Below, piece after piece: positions 20,049 to 31,073 of a DNA stretch of 64,000 bases. The translations under genes and the position numbers were made by a program. This stretch comes from Pseudozyma flocculosa PF-1 (taxonomy: Eukaryota; Basidiomycota; Ustilaginomycetes; Ustilaginales; Ustilaginaceae): positions 312,130 through 376,129 of the forward strand of contig NW_006920879.1 of NCBI RefSeq assembly GCF_000417875.1, given 5' to 3'. The notes under the pieces were generated by a model. The model saw nothing but the letters and a program-made list of their open reading frames with translations. It did no database searches and was not told the DNA's origin. Position 1 is the stretch's first letter. Each line of letters begins with the position of its first letter.

Positions 20049-20286
20049 CTCGCCCCTGCTTTCGCGTTCCGGTGTCGTCCGATCCCATTGTGCCTATCTC
20101 GTATCTCGTATCAATGCTCAGTCTCCAGTCGTTGCTCCTTGATGATGATGATATTCGCCCACGTCCTTGAAGGCGAGTATGGCTCGCCCAGCATTGTCGT
20201 ATCGTACAACTCATCGCGTCTCTCGCCAGATGCCGAGCGTGGACCGGGCCCGTGTGCCCGTGTGCGTCCTCCCTCCCTTGGCTGCG

Positions 20287-22393
20287 TCACTTTCTCGACG
20301 ACGACGACGACGACGGAGGGGGCGGTGGACCCATGGACCCGGGAAACTGGCGCATCGTCGACGACTTGGCGCCGGGCAGCAGCGAAAACTGGCCCTCCTT
20401 GAACCACTTTTCGTTGGCCTGCTGCGCCTTTTGCTGCTTGGACGGGTCGATGAGCTCGAGGCCTTTCCGAGTCAGAGCCAGAGCCAGAAGGACAGCGGGA
20501 TCGAGGCAGGAGACAAACGCGCGGCGGGGAAAGTACCAAGAGAGGGTCGTCAGCGTCAGTCTGCGTCTGTCGCGCAGCACGTCTGCGGTGGAGCCGCACG
20601 CGCGCCTGGGCACACTCACCCTGCACCGGCGTGAAGCTGAGGCTGCTGGCCGTGCCGCTCTCGAGGGCGGCCGAGCCCGCCGTCGGACGCTGCTTGAGCG
20701 CGGCGATGCGGTTCTTGTTGGCCTTGCTCATCCGCGCCTTGCTGCGGTCCTCGCCCACCTGCGCCCGGACCTTGCCCGTCGAGCTGCCAATCATGCCGAG
20801 CCCGACGCTCTCGTCGTAGCCAAACGCCTCGTCCTCCTGCTTGCCAAACTCGACGCGGTTGGCCAGCTTGCGCAGCTCCGTCATGCCGTACCGCTCCTTT
20901 GCCGCCCGCGCGCGGCGACCGCCCCGCTTCTTCTTGTGGCTCCCTTCCTTTGGGATCGGCAGCACCTTGGCCAGCTTCTGCGGTGGCGGCTCCTGCAGCT
21001 TCTCGAGCTTGCGCGATAGCTCGGCGTGCAGCCGGTAGCCGTAGCTGCCGTCCCGCGCGGAGCTCTTGCCCGCGTCGACGCGCGCCGCGAGCAGCGCCTT
21101 GGCCGATACCATGCGCACCGCCTGCCGCTTGTAGTCGTCTGGCGTCGACTGCACCAGCTCGCTCTGGGCTATGAAGCCGTTCGACCGAGCCGCACCGCCG
21201 CCCTGCGCCAGCGACGAGAAGCCGACCGCCGCCTTGCGGTTGGCGCCGAGCAGATGCACGTTGCACGCCGGGATCTTACTCAGCCCTTCTAGACCACCCG
21301 CCACGCCGAGGAGCTTGGTGGCCGTCCGCGTGCCGACGACGGCCGACAGGTTGGGCGCGATAAACGTCATCCGCGACTCGACGTAGCCGAGGATCCTTCG
21401 CCGCACCGTCTCGAGCTCAAAGACCAGGTCGCACGCCTCCTGGACGCGCTTCCAAGTGGCGGCATCGAGGGGACGTCCGTCGGTGGTCGACGCCGTCATG
21501 CTGATGACGACGACGGTGCCATGTGGCAGCACACCCTCGAGCTTGGCGCGCGACAGGTCGTCGTCGTTGCCGAGCGCCTGCACCGCCTGGACGAACTCCC
21601 ACGGGTTGAGGATCAGGCTCTCGAGCTCCGGGAAGCGGGGCGAGTAGTGATCGCGGATGAACTTGTGCACCAGCATGACCTCGTTGTCGACGTCGACGGC
21701 GAGGTTGTTGGCCTTGACGATGAGCTCGTACTCGGGACTCTCCTCGAGCACGCCAGCGATGTCGGGCTCGGGCAGCGCCATGAAGTGATCGATTTGCTGA
21801 CGTCGGCGCAACAAAAGGAGAGGAGGATCGGCAGGGTCAGTCAGTTGTTCTTTGCAAGGCCCGAGAGGATTCAACGCCAATTCGGTGCAGCAACTCACCT
21901 TGAGGATCCCGTCGATCTTGCCGCTGCTCATCAGCCTCGCCACCTTGTGAACGTGGTCGAGCTTTGTCATGTCAATGTTCTCGACCTCGTCCTCGTCGAG
22001 CTCCTCTGCCGGCTTGACTGCGTTCCTGCCGAGTTGCATCGTCGATGTGCTGCCATCCTCGGCGAACGACTCGCGATCCGCACCGGCGTCGTCGTCTTCG
22101 CCGCTGTCGAGATCGTCGAGGTCGTCGAGGTCCGCATCGTCGAGATGCGCTCTCTTGTTGGGAGACGATCCGGTTGCGTGTCTGCCGTTTGTATGTGATG
22201 TATTGTCGTCGTCGTCGTCGTCGTCGTCTGCCAATGGTTCTGCCCGCTTCTTGCCGTTTGTCGGGGTCAAGCCGGAGTCGTGGCCGGCTGGATGTTGATG
22301 CTGCTGCTGCTCGCTGCTCTGCTGGTAGTCTTGCTCGTCTCCGGAGCCGTCTGAGCCGAGGTCAGCGAGCAGCTCGTCTGCCAAGCTCGCCAT
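20287..22393 (-). CDS. PRP31: Pre-mRNA splicing factor Prp31
   Basis: Three exons (22393-21899, 21796-20620, 20462-20287) encode 615 residues. Prp31 binds the 15.5K/Snu13-U4 snRNA particle and ties U4/U6 to U5 in the tri-snRNP. The first ~150 residues are acidic and Gln/His-rich. The conserved part begins QIDHFMALPEPDIAG (~166), and the Nop domain carries NPWEFVQAVQALGNDDD (~229) and GTRTATKLLGVAGGLEGLSK (320-339), the RNP-binding face. The C-terminal Prp31 domain has RYGMTELRKLANRVEFGK and TPVQGLELIDP, the last rebuilt across intron 2. The tail is Pro/Ser-rich (PPPPPSSSSSS). The first intron is 102 bases, a multiple of three without a stop, so naive translation runs through it; removal joins GILK to QIDHF as in orthologues. 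The gene converges with the fusion gene (238-base gap). Human PRPF31 has 499 residues. Confidence 0.93.
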
Positions 22394-23021
22394 GGTGGTG
22401 ATCTTCGCTGCGAAGAGTGTGGCAAAAGCCGTGGGTGTGACGGGAGGTGGGAGTGGCGGAAGCGCAGGGAAGAGGGAGGTGGGGGCGCGGTGGAGAGCAA
22501 CACGCGCCCCTTGGCTGGCCCAGGTCAAGTGGAGTGCTCGGTTCCGAGGATGTTTCAAGTTTTCGCAGTTTTCGAAAAAGTCTCTCCTCCATTTTTCGAA
22601 GCTTGACCACTTGCTAGCTCTTTCGAAAACTTTCTAGTGCTAGAATTTTGGCAGGTCGCTATTTCAAAGATCAGTCCGTCATTGATCTCTGCCAACAGAC
22701 GTGTCCTTCAGCGCCCGGCTGCCGAACATCCAATTTTTTTGCTTTTGGAAAGTCCGTTGCAAAAATCACAGGTCTGCAAATCTCCAGTCCAAGACTCAAA
22801 TGTGGAGTTTGGGAAGTCGACCCTTTTGGAAACTCGGCGAAAACCTGAAACCGCCTCCTGGGCAACGCCTCGAGTTCGGCTTTCGGGCCGCCTCGCCTAA
22901 GCCTGCGGGGGATCCTCCACCTTCCAGCGTGGCAGCAGCCCGCCCTCACTTGACCAGCGACAACGACGACCTCCTCTCTTCCACTGAACCCAGAGCCTGG
23001 CCTGCAGCAGAGGGACAAGCC
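22394..23021. other. Divergent region, PRP31 / small unknown gene
   Basis: About 630 bases hold both promoters. Part of it (about 22555-22850) is markedly less GC-rich than the surroundings and includes three TTTCGAA-type palindromes within about 60 bases (near 22571-22630) and several runs of T or A. I see no open frame that can be tied to a family. Confidence 0.5.
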
Positions 23022-23720
23022 ATGGCACCGCTACCACCCTACCTGGTGCGCATAGCCGCCACCATCCTCACGCAGGCCCTGACCAGAAAGGTGAGCTCAC
23101 CGAGGCTGACGAGGATGCGCCGCTCCAGCGAAGTTCTTGCACTGACGCCCCCCGGCCTAGCCTGCTCGCCTGCCTGCCTGCCACAGCTCGCCTCATCGCC
23201 GCTCTTCTTCCGCATAGTGGACCGTATGATCCACGAAATCGACCACATGCCGCACCGGATTCAGGGACGCCAGGTACCGACATATCAACCGCCATTAGGG
23301 ATGCGGGAGAAGGAGTGGCGTGAGTATCAGCCGACAGCGTCGTGCCTAAGGTGGTCTTCCGTGCGCATGCGCTCACCTCTCACCGCTACAACATTGCCCT
23401 CTCCCTATTTCGCACTTGGAGCAGAGGAAGATGTGGGAGAACCGCACGACCTTCCAAATCCCTTTGTCACGCCGCAACAGCAGCACCAGCACGCCAACGG
23501 TCAGAGCGGAGGAACGGATCCGGGTGCGGCGCCGAAGTCGTTTGACGAAGCGCTGCGACTACGTGCGCGGCAGTCGTACGCCCAGGCGCAGCGGATAGCG
23601 GAACGAGACCGGAGGAAGCGCGAGGAGCAGACAAAGGGCTACCAGGACGACAAGGTGGCTCAGGAGCTCAAGTCGTTGCAGGACAAGCTGCGTGAGCTCC
23701 GCAACGAGAGCCGCAAGTGA
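23022..23720 (+). CDS. Small unknown fungal protein with N-terminal hydrophobic helix
   Basis: Three exons (23022-23090, 23187-23319, 23425-23720) give 165 residues. I do not recognise the family. The first intron is 96 bases, in frame and without a stop; it ends at CCACAG (23181-23186), which joins ILTQALTRK to LASSPLFFRIVDRMIHEID to make one long amphipathic helix. This is followed by MPHRIQGRQVPTYQPPLGMR, a Gln/His-rich stretch, and a charged C-terminal helix (RIAERDRRKREEQTKG) that is probably coiled coil and ends ELRNESRK. The N-terminal helix with basic residues could be a mitochondrial targeting or membrane-associated segment, but that is inference. Start choice: the first ATG before the helix. 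The splice into exon 3 (GCAG at 23421-23424) is the least certain junction. Confidence 0.6.
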   Translation: MAPLPPYLVRIAATILTQALTRKVSSPRLTRMRRSSEVLALTPPGLACSPACLPQLASSPLFFRIVDRMIHEIDHMPHRIQGRQVPTYQPPLGMREKEWREYQPTASCLRWSSVRMRSPLTATTLPSPYFALGAEEDVGEPHDLPNPFVTPQQQHQHANGQSGGTDPGAAPKSFDEALRLRARQSYAQAQRIAERDRRKREEQTKGYQDDKVAQELKSLQDKLRELRNESRK

Positions 23721-25068
23721 CGCCGGCGGCTGCGTCCGGACCCGTTCAGCCCGCCGTGCGGGAAGCCGGCCTCGACGGCGTCCTCACTGAGCACGGCCTG
23801 GCCTGCTCTCTGTCGATTCTTTCAAGACGCTCCCAGCGGCCCGCTTCCCCATGCTTGCCTGGCCACCCTCGCAGACACACTACTGTCAGCGGCGCTTGCC
23901 AGCACTGTCGACGGCCTTCCCCAGATCTCCACTCACGGTCACGCACGCATTTGTACCATCACCACCACCACCACCACCACTATCACCGGTCCTTTTCCTG
24001 TAACTTGTACTACCTACCCCACGGCTACCTTCGTGACTTCGACCACGCAGACGATCTCGAAAATGCCGTCACTGGATCCCTTTTTCGTATCGTAGTCTCA
24101 GAGATCAAAGCTTGGTGTCTACAGGCGCCCTCAGGGGTACCCCGCATCTCCCGCCCTCGCGAGCAGCCGGCCAGCATGGCATTTGAGCCTAGTGCGGAGT
24201 GAAGGCTGGCCACGAGAGGGGTCAGCCCTGAGCATGGCGGGGTATGGCTGCCTTTTTTGGCTTCATGAGCTCGGAACACAAAGGCCGACGAGGGCGCGGA
24301 CACGCGGGGTTACCCTCTCTATACGCCATTCTTCTACCAGGGCGCGCTAATCGCTCGTAGTGTGGGCCCGAACTCCCTTCGGTCATATGAACAGCATAAG
24401 CGAGCGAGGGGTCAATGGAGAGCATCGGAACCTCGACCATGCTTGGGCCAGGAGCCGTCGACTCGTCGCGGGGTTAACCAGACCATCAAAGGCGCGGTTC
24501 GATGTGTGCAGCCTTGACATGCCTGGCCTGCTCTACGATGGTGTTCGAGACAACGAACGGGCTCAAGAGCTCGGTCTCCTACACTGTACATCTGCCTGCA
24601 CCGGCTCAACCCAGCCCGGCCCATCCCCACGGACCATAGCCGCACCGACCCCTTCATCAACACCTTCACGCTTTCGAACGAGAAGGGAGCCGCGTCACGC
24701 ACGAAAGAGCCTGCCAGGCCTCGATACCGGCGAGTCCACGATGCCAAGACAAGCTCGGCGAGCGAACCGGCCGCGCTGTCGTCGGCTTTGTCCGCGGATC
24801 GACCGTCGGGAAGCAAAGAGTCCGGCCGCTCCGTACTGGTACGAGCACACCGCATCCTCGCCGTCGATGCCGACAAGAGATGGCCGGTACTGTACGCTGC
24901 CTTGCTTGAACGAGAGCAGACCCTCGGGTCAACTTGAAACCTGCCGCGCTGTGCTTTGAAATCCGACGAGATGCTTGTTTCTGGTTGGACAGCAACTGGT
25001 AGGCCGTGGACGGTACGATGACGCCGGCATCGCAGCACATCGCCGTGCCCCCTATCCGGGCTTTTCGA

Positions 25069-25083
25069 CCCCCCCCCCCCCCC
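25069..25083 (+). repeat. Homopolymer C15
   Basis: Fifteen consecutive C bases in gene-free DNA. A run of this length is prone to sequencing and assembly length error. Confidence 0.95.
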
Positions 25084-26301
25084 TTCGTCGTCGGAAAAGC
25101 CCCGAAACCAGAGGTGCATTGCCCCCCGCCCCGAAATTCGCCGTACCTCGAGGCTTCGGACCAGGCCGCAGCACCGTCGAGCAAGGAGGACAAGGTGAGC
25201 TCAAATGTGAGATCCGGCAAGCAAGTTGATGATCAGAGCGTCGTCTGGCCCTCTTCACGAGCCGGTCGAGGTGGTGCCCCGCACTCTTGTGGCCCGGAGG
25301 CTGTTTGGCTTCTTGGGTGCAAGCTGACGATTCCAGCCAGTGCCTACGTACTCCGCCGGCCGACGAAGAAGGCTGCCTGCCATGCTCGGTGTCTTTTCGA
25401 GCGCGATGCAGACGAGGATCTGTTCAAGCAGAGACGGGCGAGTCCAGGGCAGGAAGGCCAGCTCGCGTCGGATAGAAGAGGGGATGTCGGGCATCGACCC
25501 CTCTCCAAGCGACCAGGAGGAGAAGGTAGGCGGATGGCGAGTCGAGCAGGCAGTACGGCAGCAGGCACAAAGCACAGGGCCAAGGATGGGAGGCAAACGA
25601 TGGCAGGCAGGGAAGGCCGTACCTGTCGGTGCTGCGACTTGGTGGGTGCTCAAGCTAAGAGGGCGAACTACAGCTGGCAGGCTGGCGCGAGAGGAGGTCC
25701 TTGCCCGGCCATGGCATGCCGTGCCAAAGCGAGGTTCAGAAATTCTCCTTGCTTTTTCCGAGCCGAAGCCCGCCCGCGGGCAATTTCTTCGCCAGTCGGC
25801 GGCAGCGCCGTACGCCGTCTCTGCCTGCCTGCCTGCCCTGCGGAATGTCGCTCTCTGTTGGCGCTGCTGCCGTCGAGGCGGCCTCTCCCAACGATCTCGA
25901 TCCCGCTCGACCGCCCTGCCGACCTGTTGTTGCTGGTGCTTTTTCCGCCCTTGCCCGCCAAAGGCGAGCCGGCTGCGGCCTACTGCACAAGGCGCTCAGG
26001 GGTTGTTTACAGTAAGTAGGGTGGGGCTCGGGCTGACTGCGTCGCACCAACCCGTCGTATGACTTCAGCCCCAAGCAGCCGTCCTACTTCACCGTCGGGG
26101 GTTGGACGGTGCACCCCCGACGGTGCACTGCTTCTTCGGTTCACCTGCGCGCCACGCCGCTTTGCTAGAAGGGGGGACGCCCCGACTGCGGCATGCTGTC
26201 ATGGCCGGCTGCATCGGGGCGGAGCCTGAAGTCGACGGAGGGTCCGGCGATTTGCAGTGCAGGCCGGCCGGCCGCGGAGAATTTATTTTTTCTTCCTTGA
26301 G

Positions 26302-26323
26302 CGGCGGCGGCGGCGGCGGCGGC
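26302..26323 (+). repeat. (CGG)n microsatellite
   Basis: About seven tandem CGG triplets in gene-free DNA, directly after an AT-rich patch (TTTATTTTTTC). Confidence 0.9.
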
Positions 26324-27110
26324 TTCTGTGCCACACTGCGCGGCGGGCCAGGTTGGACCCTCGAAAGCGCAAGCAGCAGCAGCGGCGGCAGGCATCAACA
26401 TCGCCGGCCGATTCGACGGCTCGCGCCGCAACAGCTCCTACGATACAGTACCGGTACCATCCTCTGCCAGCCAAAGAGGCAGGAGCAGATCACAAACTTT
26501 TACGGCATCATGATGCGATGGGGGCCTATTGTAGGGTAGGAACAGCACTGTACCTGGCCATGCACACGCTAGCCATAGCGACGACCACGCTGTTTCGGAG
26601 GGGCAGCGAGCAACAGCAACCTGCCAGCGTGCCACGCAGACGCCTCTCCGGTGTGCGCGCGGCGCTGTCTTCTGTGCGACCTGCCCTGCCAATCGCAGCT
26701 CGCCACCGGCATCCAGGCAGACCGACAAATGAGACGGGTCATGTGCCTGCCGCTCTGCTTGCGAGCAACAAGACGGCGAGGAGGCAGGCGACCTGGGGTG
26801 CCTCTGCCACCAGGTACTAGGGTGGTCTTGTGCCAGCTTTAGTGCGATTGGCTGCGGGATGGCGCGGGCTGAAAGGCGCTGGTCTCCGCGCGCTGAGAGC
26901 ACTAACCCCAGGTGGGGGAGAGGCGCAGCTCCCCGGAGTGCGTCGTGCCGCCGTCCACGGGGCGAAGAGGGCTACGTACGGGCGAAAGGGCAAGCTCAAA
27001 CGAGGCCCGACTGCGCCCGCAAGGCAGATCAGCAGTCAGGTCATCGTCGGCCTTGATCCCGTGTGGCCTCCCTCACCTGAGGCTCCCGGCCCTCCCGAAA
27101 CGGTCGATCC

Positions 27111-27117
27111 ATATAAG
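27111..27117 (+). promoter_or_regulatory. TATA-like element of the first sugar transporter
   Basis: ATATAAG lies about 200 bases before the transporter ATG at 27313, followed by a pyrimidine-rich leader (27140-27300) typical of strongly expressed fungal genes. Confidence 0.5.
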
Positions 27118-27312
27118 GGAGCCCCGAGGCTGTCCGGCTGCCGACAATCTTTCCCCGTCCCCCGCACCTCAACCACCTCTTTTCCTTGCCAGCAACGTCA
27201 ACAAGCCGGCTCGAGTGTCGAACCAGCCCCCTTTCTCGCTCTTCTCCCCCTTGGCCCCCCCTCCGTCTTCCCTTTCCCTCCCTCTTGCGCCTCAGCGACA
27301 CCGCTACCCATC

Positions 27313-29323
27313 ATGGTGTGGCAACTCCCCGTCATGTTTGGCGGTAACCGCCTCCAGGGCAGGACCCTCACCGCCGCCATCGCCTTCGTCAGCGGCGTCG
27401 GCTTCTTGCTCTTTGGATACGACCAAGGCGTAATGAGCGGGCTCTTGACGGAGCCCGAGATGGCTCGGCAGTTTCCTCGGATCGCGCAGGCGGGTGATAT
27501 CGGCAACGAGGATTCGGCCATCCAGGGCGTCGTCGTGGCCATCTACGAGATTGGCGCGCTGCTCGGTTCCCTGTTTGTCCTGTGGAAGGGCGACGCTCTC
27601 GGCCGACGCTTCTCCATCTTCCTCGGCTCCATCATCATGACCGTCGGCGCCGTCATCATGACTTGCTCGTACAGTCTCGGACAGTTCACCGCCGGCCGCA
27701 TCATCACGGGCATCGGCAACGGCATGAACACCTCGACCATTCCCATGTGGCAGTCGGAGCTCTCCAAGGCGCACAACCGTGGTCTGCTCGTCCTCATCGA
27801 GGGCGCCCTGATCGCCGGCGGTATCATGATCAGCTACTGGGTCGGTGAGTGTTCGGTCGACGTCCGACGCGAGGGTGGCATGGGCTTCAGGGCGCGCCCA
27901 TCGAGAAACCCGCTGATCTGTGCCTCGCCCCTTTTCTTCCGCCCTCGACAGACTACGGCTTCTACCAGATCAAGGACAACAGCGTCCAGTGGCGCTTCCC
28001 GATCGCGTTCCAGGCCTTCTTCGCCATCATCCTCTTCTTTGGCATCCTCTGGCTGCCCGAGTCGCCGCGATGGCTGATCAAGAAGGGCCACAAGGCCGAA
28101 GCGGCCCAGGTCCTCGCCAACCTCGACAGCACCACCGTCGACGACCCGCAGGTCGCCATTGTGGTCAAGCAGCTCGAGGACTCGATCGTCGCATCCGAGG
28201 AGCTCATGGGCGAGTTTTCGTACAAGGAGCTCCTCACCAACGGCCCCGAGCAGAACCTCTACCGCACCATCATCGCCTTCACCGCCCAGGCCTTCCAGCA
28301 GCTCTCGGGAATCAACCTGATCACCTACTACGCCACCACCGTCTTCAAGTCGATCCAGAACGACGACACCACCGCCCGTCTGCTCGCGGCGGGCAACGGC
28401 ACCGAGTACTTTGTCGCCTCCATCTTCGCCCTCTTCATGATCGACACCCTCGGCCGCCGCTTCCTCATGATGAGCACCGCGTTCATGATGTCCGTGTCGA
28501 TGGCCATCCTCGCCGGCACCGTCTACGTCGTCAACCAGCCCCACGAAGGCACTCCCGCCGAGGCCTACGTTGCCGCCTTCTTCCTCTACTTCTTCAACAC
28601 CATGTTCGCTTTCGGCTGGCTCGGAATGACCTGGCTCTACCCGCCCGAGATCACGCCGATCCGCATTCGCGCCCCTGCTTCGGCCATCGCCACTTCGTCC
28701 AACTGGTGAGTTCGCCCGCGATGCCTCGGTCCGCGACGTTCCGCCCGCTGACCAGCGATCGCTTCTCCTCGCCGTCCTCGTTCGCATCGCAGGCTCTTCA
28801 ACTTCCTCATCGTCATGATCACGCCTCCATCGTTCGCCAACATCGGCTACCAGACCTACATCATCTTCGCCGTCCTCAACATGAGCTTCATCCCCGCCAT
28901 CTACGTGAGTCGCGTCGAGGTCGATCGTCATAGCGCCAATGCCGCCGCAGCGGACTGAACACCTTCTGCATCGCTCCTATCCACTCTACAAAGTGCTTTG
29001 CACCTGAGAGCAAGCAGCGCGGCCTCGAGGAGCTGGACCTGATCTTTGCCCAGGCCCACGAAGAGGGCTTCTGGAAGGCATCGAAGTTCATGACGACGGC
29101 GTGCCATCTCTCCTTGACCAAGAAGTACCTCACCTCCGAGGAGCTGGACGCCGAGCTTGCGTTGCGTTTCGGATCCAACCGACCAGACCAGAAGGTCACC
29201 GGCCTCACCGAGGGCGAGCAGGAGAAGGCCGCGCTGGAGAAGGACAAGAACGAGAGGAGCGGCGGCGTCACGCCCGAGGGCAACGACACGGAGCGGGCAA
29301 GCACGCACACGGGATCGTCCTGA
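27313..29323 (+). CDS. MFS hexose transporter-like protein (sugar porter family), copy 1
   Basis: Four exons (27313-27844, 27952-28705, 28793-28904, 28994-29323) encode 575 residues with twelve membrane helices, the layout of fungal hexose/proton symporters and facilitators. Signatures in order: GFLLFGYDQGVMSGLL in helix 1, GRRFSIFLGS after helix 2, PESPRWLIKKGH at the end of helix 6, FQQLSGINLITYYATT in helix 7 (the QLSGIN sugar-contact motif), DTLGRRFLM, and FGWLGMTWLYPPEITPIRIR in helix 10. The C-terminal cytoplasmic tail has APESKQRGLEELDLIFA, a variant of PETKGRSLEE, then a Lys/Glu-rich end. The last intron splits the Trp of SSNW before LFNF, the same place as in copy 2 downstream. The third junction (acceptor AAAG at 28990-28993) has a weak acceptor but is the one that leads into the PESK motif in frame. 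The substrate cannot be told from sequence. Confidence 0.9.
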
Positions 29324-29604
29324 GCGCCTTCGCTCGGCTTCCCATCCGCTTTCGGTCTGTGACCGAGCACCCGGCGGCGCGGCCATCGCTGTTCGCCATC
29401 TGCTGCGCGAGATGATGTTTCTTTCGTATACCAAGCATCAGCCCCCTCGCGCGCTGGACATTCAGATGCGCGCCCGCCTTAGTTTCTCGCACATGCGCTG
29501 AGCTGCTCGGGGCCCATTGGTGCCCCCTCTTCCGCTCTCACGTCCCCCTCGCTTGCACATCCCTCGATGCTGCCCATTCCCTCATGAATTGTACAGTATA
29601 CGAG

Positions 29605-29654
29605 TCGGGACCCCGTCCCGAACGCTCTCACGTTGTCCGAGCACATGCTCGGAC
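29605..29654. repeat. Two adjacent perfect hairpins
   Basis: TCGGGAC / GTCCCGA (29605-29611 with 29615-29621, loop of 3) is followed at once by GTCCGAGCA / TGCTCGGAC (29635-29643 with 29646-29654, loop of 2). They lie about 280 bases past the transporter stop and just before the change to lower GC. Confidence 0.85.
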
Positions 29655-30018
29655 TCGACGCAATCACGATGCTACGACCTCCCCGACTCGTGCGATCTTT
29701 GCGTGACGAATGAAGGGCCTCTGCAGCTGATGCGGTCGTCTGGCCTGTGGGGTTGCTCAAGGAAAAGGGGCGTGAGGGGACATGCTCCGACGTTGAGGCA
29801 CACCAACCTTGTTGTAGTAAAAATGAACTCCCTGATGCGCTGTGCACAGCGACTGGTGTTAACGCCCTGATGCACAAATGTGCATGCAAGCAACAGCAGT
29901 ATTCAGGGAGACTGCAGCTGTTCAACAGTAGTAACAACTCAAGACTTGCCCTCCTGGCTGTCTTACATCAAGCCTCTGATATTGTGGCAGCTGCTGCTGC
30001 AATGTTGTGAGCCAAGCA

Positions 30019-30350
30019 TCAAGCAGCCTGCACAGTTGTGTGAGCCCAAAGATTGCTCTGGAGCAAGGCAATCACCTCCTCAACAGTATGGCTGGGCAGG
30101 GGGTTGCTGGTTGAGGTGTTGCCACCAAGCATGTCATAGAGAGCATTGTAAGCCTTGTTGATCTGGCCTCACTGGGAGAGCTCCCTGACCATGTGATCAA
30201 TGAGCTCAAAGAGGAGCTCTTTCAAGACATGTGGATTGCTTGTGGTAGCAGCATACAGCAGCAGGCATGGCCTTGCGCTTGCTCCAAGCCGTGGCGGCTG
30301 GCTGTGTTGTGGCAGAGACAGCTAGGAAAGCTGTGTCACAGCCCTGGCCC
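30019..30350 (-). pseudogene. Broken open frame in the island, unknown product
   Basis: On the minus strand two frames line up: CDTAFLAVSATTQPAAT in one, then after a shift LKELLFELIDHMVRELSQ, an in-frame stop, and GQINKAYNALYDMLGGN to a second stop at 30019. The residue mix is protein-like and unlike the Arg/Ala/Pro noise elsewhere, but at least one stop and one shift break it. I recognise no domain. Confidence 0.35.
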
Positions 30351-30380
30351 AATCGGGGCTGAGCGGCGCGGGCCAGCGGA

Positions 30381-30459
30381 GCAGAGGATTCCGGAGCCAA
30401 AGTGAATTCTCTCCGCGCGGCCGCGGAGAGGAATCACCAAGCCGCCAGCAATCCTCTGC
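30381..30459. repeat. Nested inverted repeat
   Basis: The outer arms GCAGAGGATT (30381-30390) and AATCCTCTGC (30450-30459) are perfect complements. Between them CTCTCCGCG and CGCGGAGAG (30409-30417, 30422-30430) form a second, tighter hairpin with a four-base loop. The pair could form a cruciform. Confidence 0.85.
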
Positions 30460-30599
30460 GCGCCGGGCGACGTCGGCACGCACCGTGCGGCTCCGCAGTT
30501 GCTCCTGCTGGCAGGAGGACGCTTCGGATCCGCACCGAGGGCCAAGGGCTAGGCTTCGGGCACGACGGTGGCGTCCCACCTCGGAGCAACACCCTGGGA

Positions 30600-30830
30600 T
30601 GACAATGGAGGACAACAGGACAATAGGGGCCATTTCTGATTGGTCGAGGCAGGGATGCCTCGGCGCCGTAGGTAGACAGTATATAGCCTAGTCCTCCTCC
30701 GCGTCGGTAGACTGGATGCCCCTCATCCAGTCTAGTCAATACCAGTCCTCATCGCTTGCTCGTCTTCCATCGACGTGAGAGCCCGAGGCTACTGTTGTCT
30801 AGCAAATACGACGTCTATCGACAGATCACC
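30600..30830 (+). other. LTR-like patch: TATA motif followed by a perfect 11-bp hairpin
   Basis: TATATAG (about 30680-30686) is followed by TAGACTGGATG and its exact complement CATCCAGTCTA (30708-30718, 30724-30734, loop of 5), then a pyrimidine-rich run. The order of TATA box, hairpin and C/T-rich segment resembles the U3-R-U5 layout of a solo LTR. I could not define TG...CA ends or a target duplication, so this is a suggestion only. Confidence 0.3.
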
Positions 30831-31073
30831 TCGCCAGCTCACTTCCGTAGTCATCCTTGACCGTGGACGCCTGCCAACGGTGCTCACAGTCGCCCTCGGT
30901 ACCAACCCGCCGTTCCCGAACCTCGCTCGCGCCTCTGACGGGAGCACCGAAGCGATCGCCCTCCGACGCGCAGAGACTTCTCCGCCCCTCGGACAATCTT
31001 CTGCGCACCGCCAGGTCGACCGTTACAAGCTGGGGCCTGGCTTGACATTGCAGGCAGAGAGCCGCTCGTCCTG

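Larger units (their letters stand above)
23721..27312. other. 3.6 kb gene-free stretch upstream of the first sugar transporter
   Basis: Open frames here (the longest 337 codons at 25006-26019 on the plus strand) overlap on both strands, are rich in Arg/Ala/Pro/Gly and show no motif. I treat them as by-products of GC-rich DNA. The stretch holds the 3' UTR of the small gene and the transporter promoter. Simple repeats are (CAC)7 at 23960-23980, 15 C in a row at 25069-25083, and GGC repeats at 26302-26323. No RNA gene was recognised. Confidence 0.45.

Noticed and set aside
22571..22630. TTTCGAA words as heat-shock elements
   Set aside because: Heat-shock elements need two bases between TTC and GAA; here they abut, so the match is superficial.
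25006..26019. A 337-codon plus-strand open frame
   Set aside because: It begins just before a C15 homopolymer, is Arg/Ala/Pro-rich with no motif, and equally long frames overlap it on both strands. GC-rich DNA yields such frames by chance.
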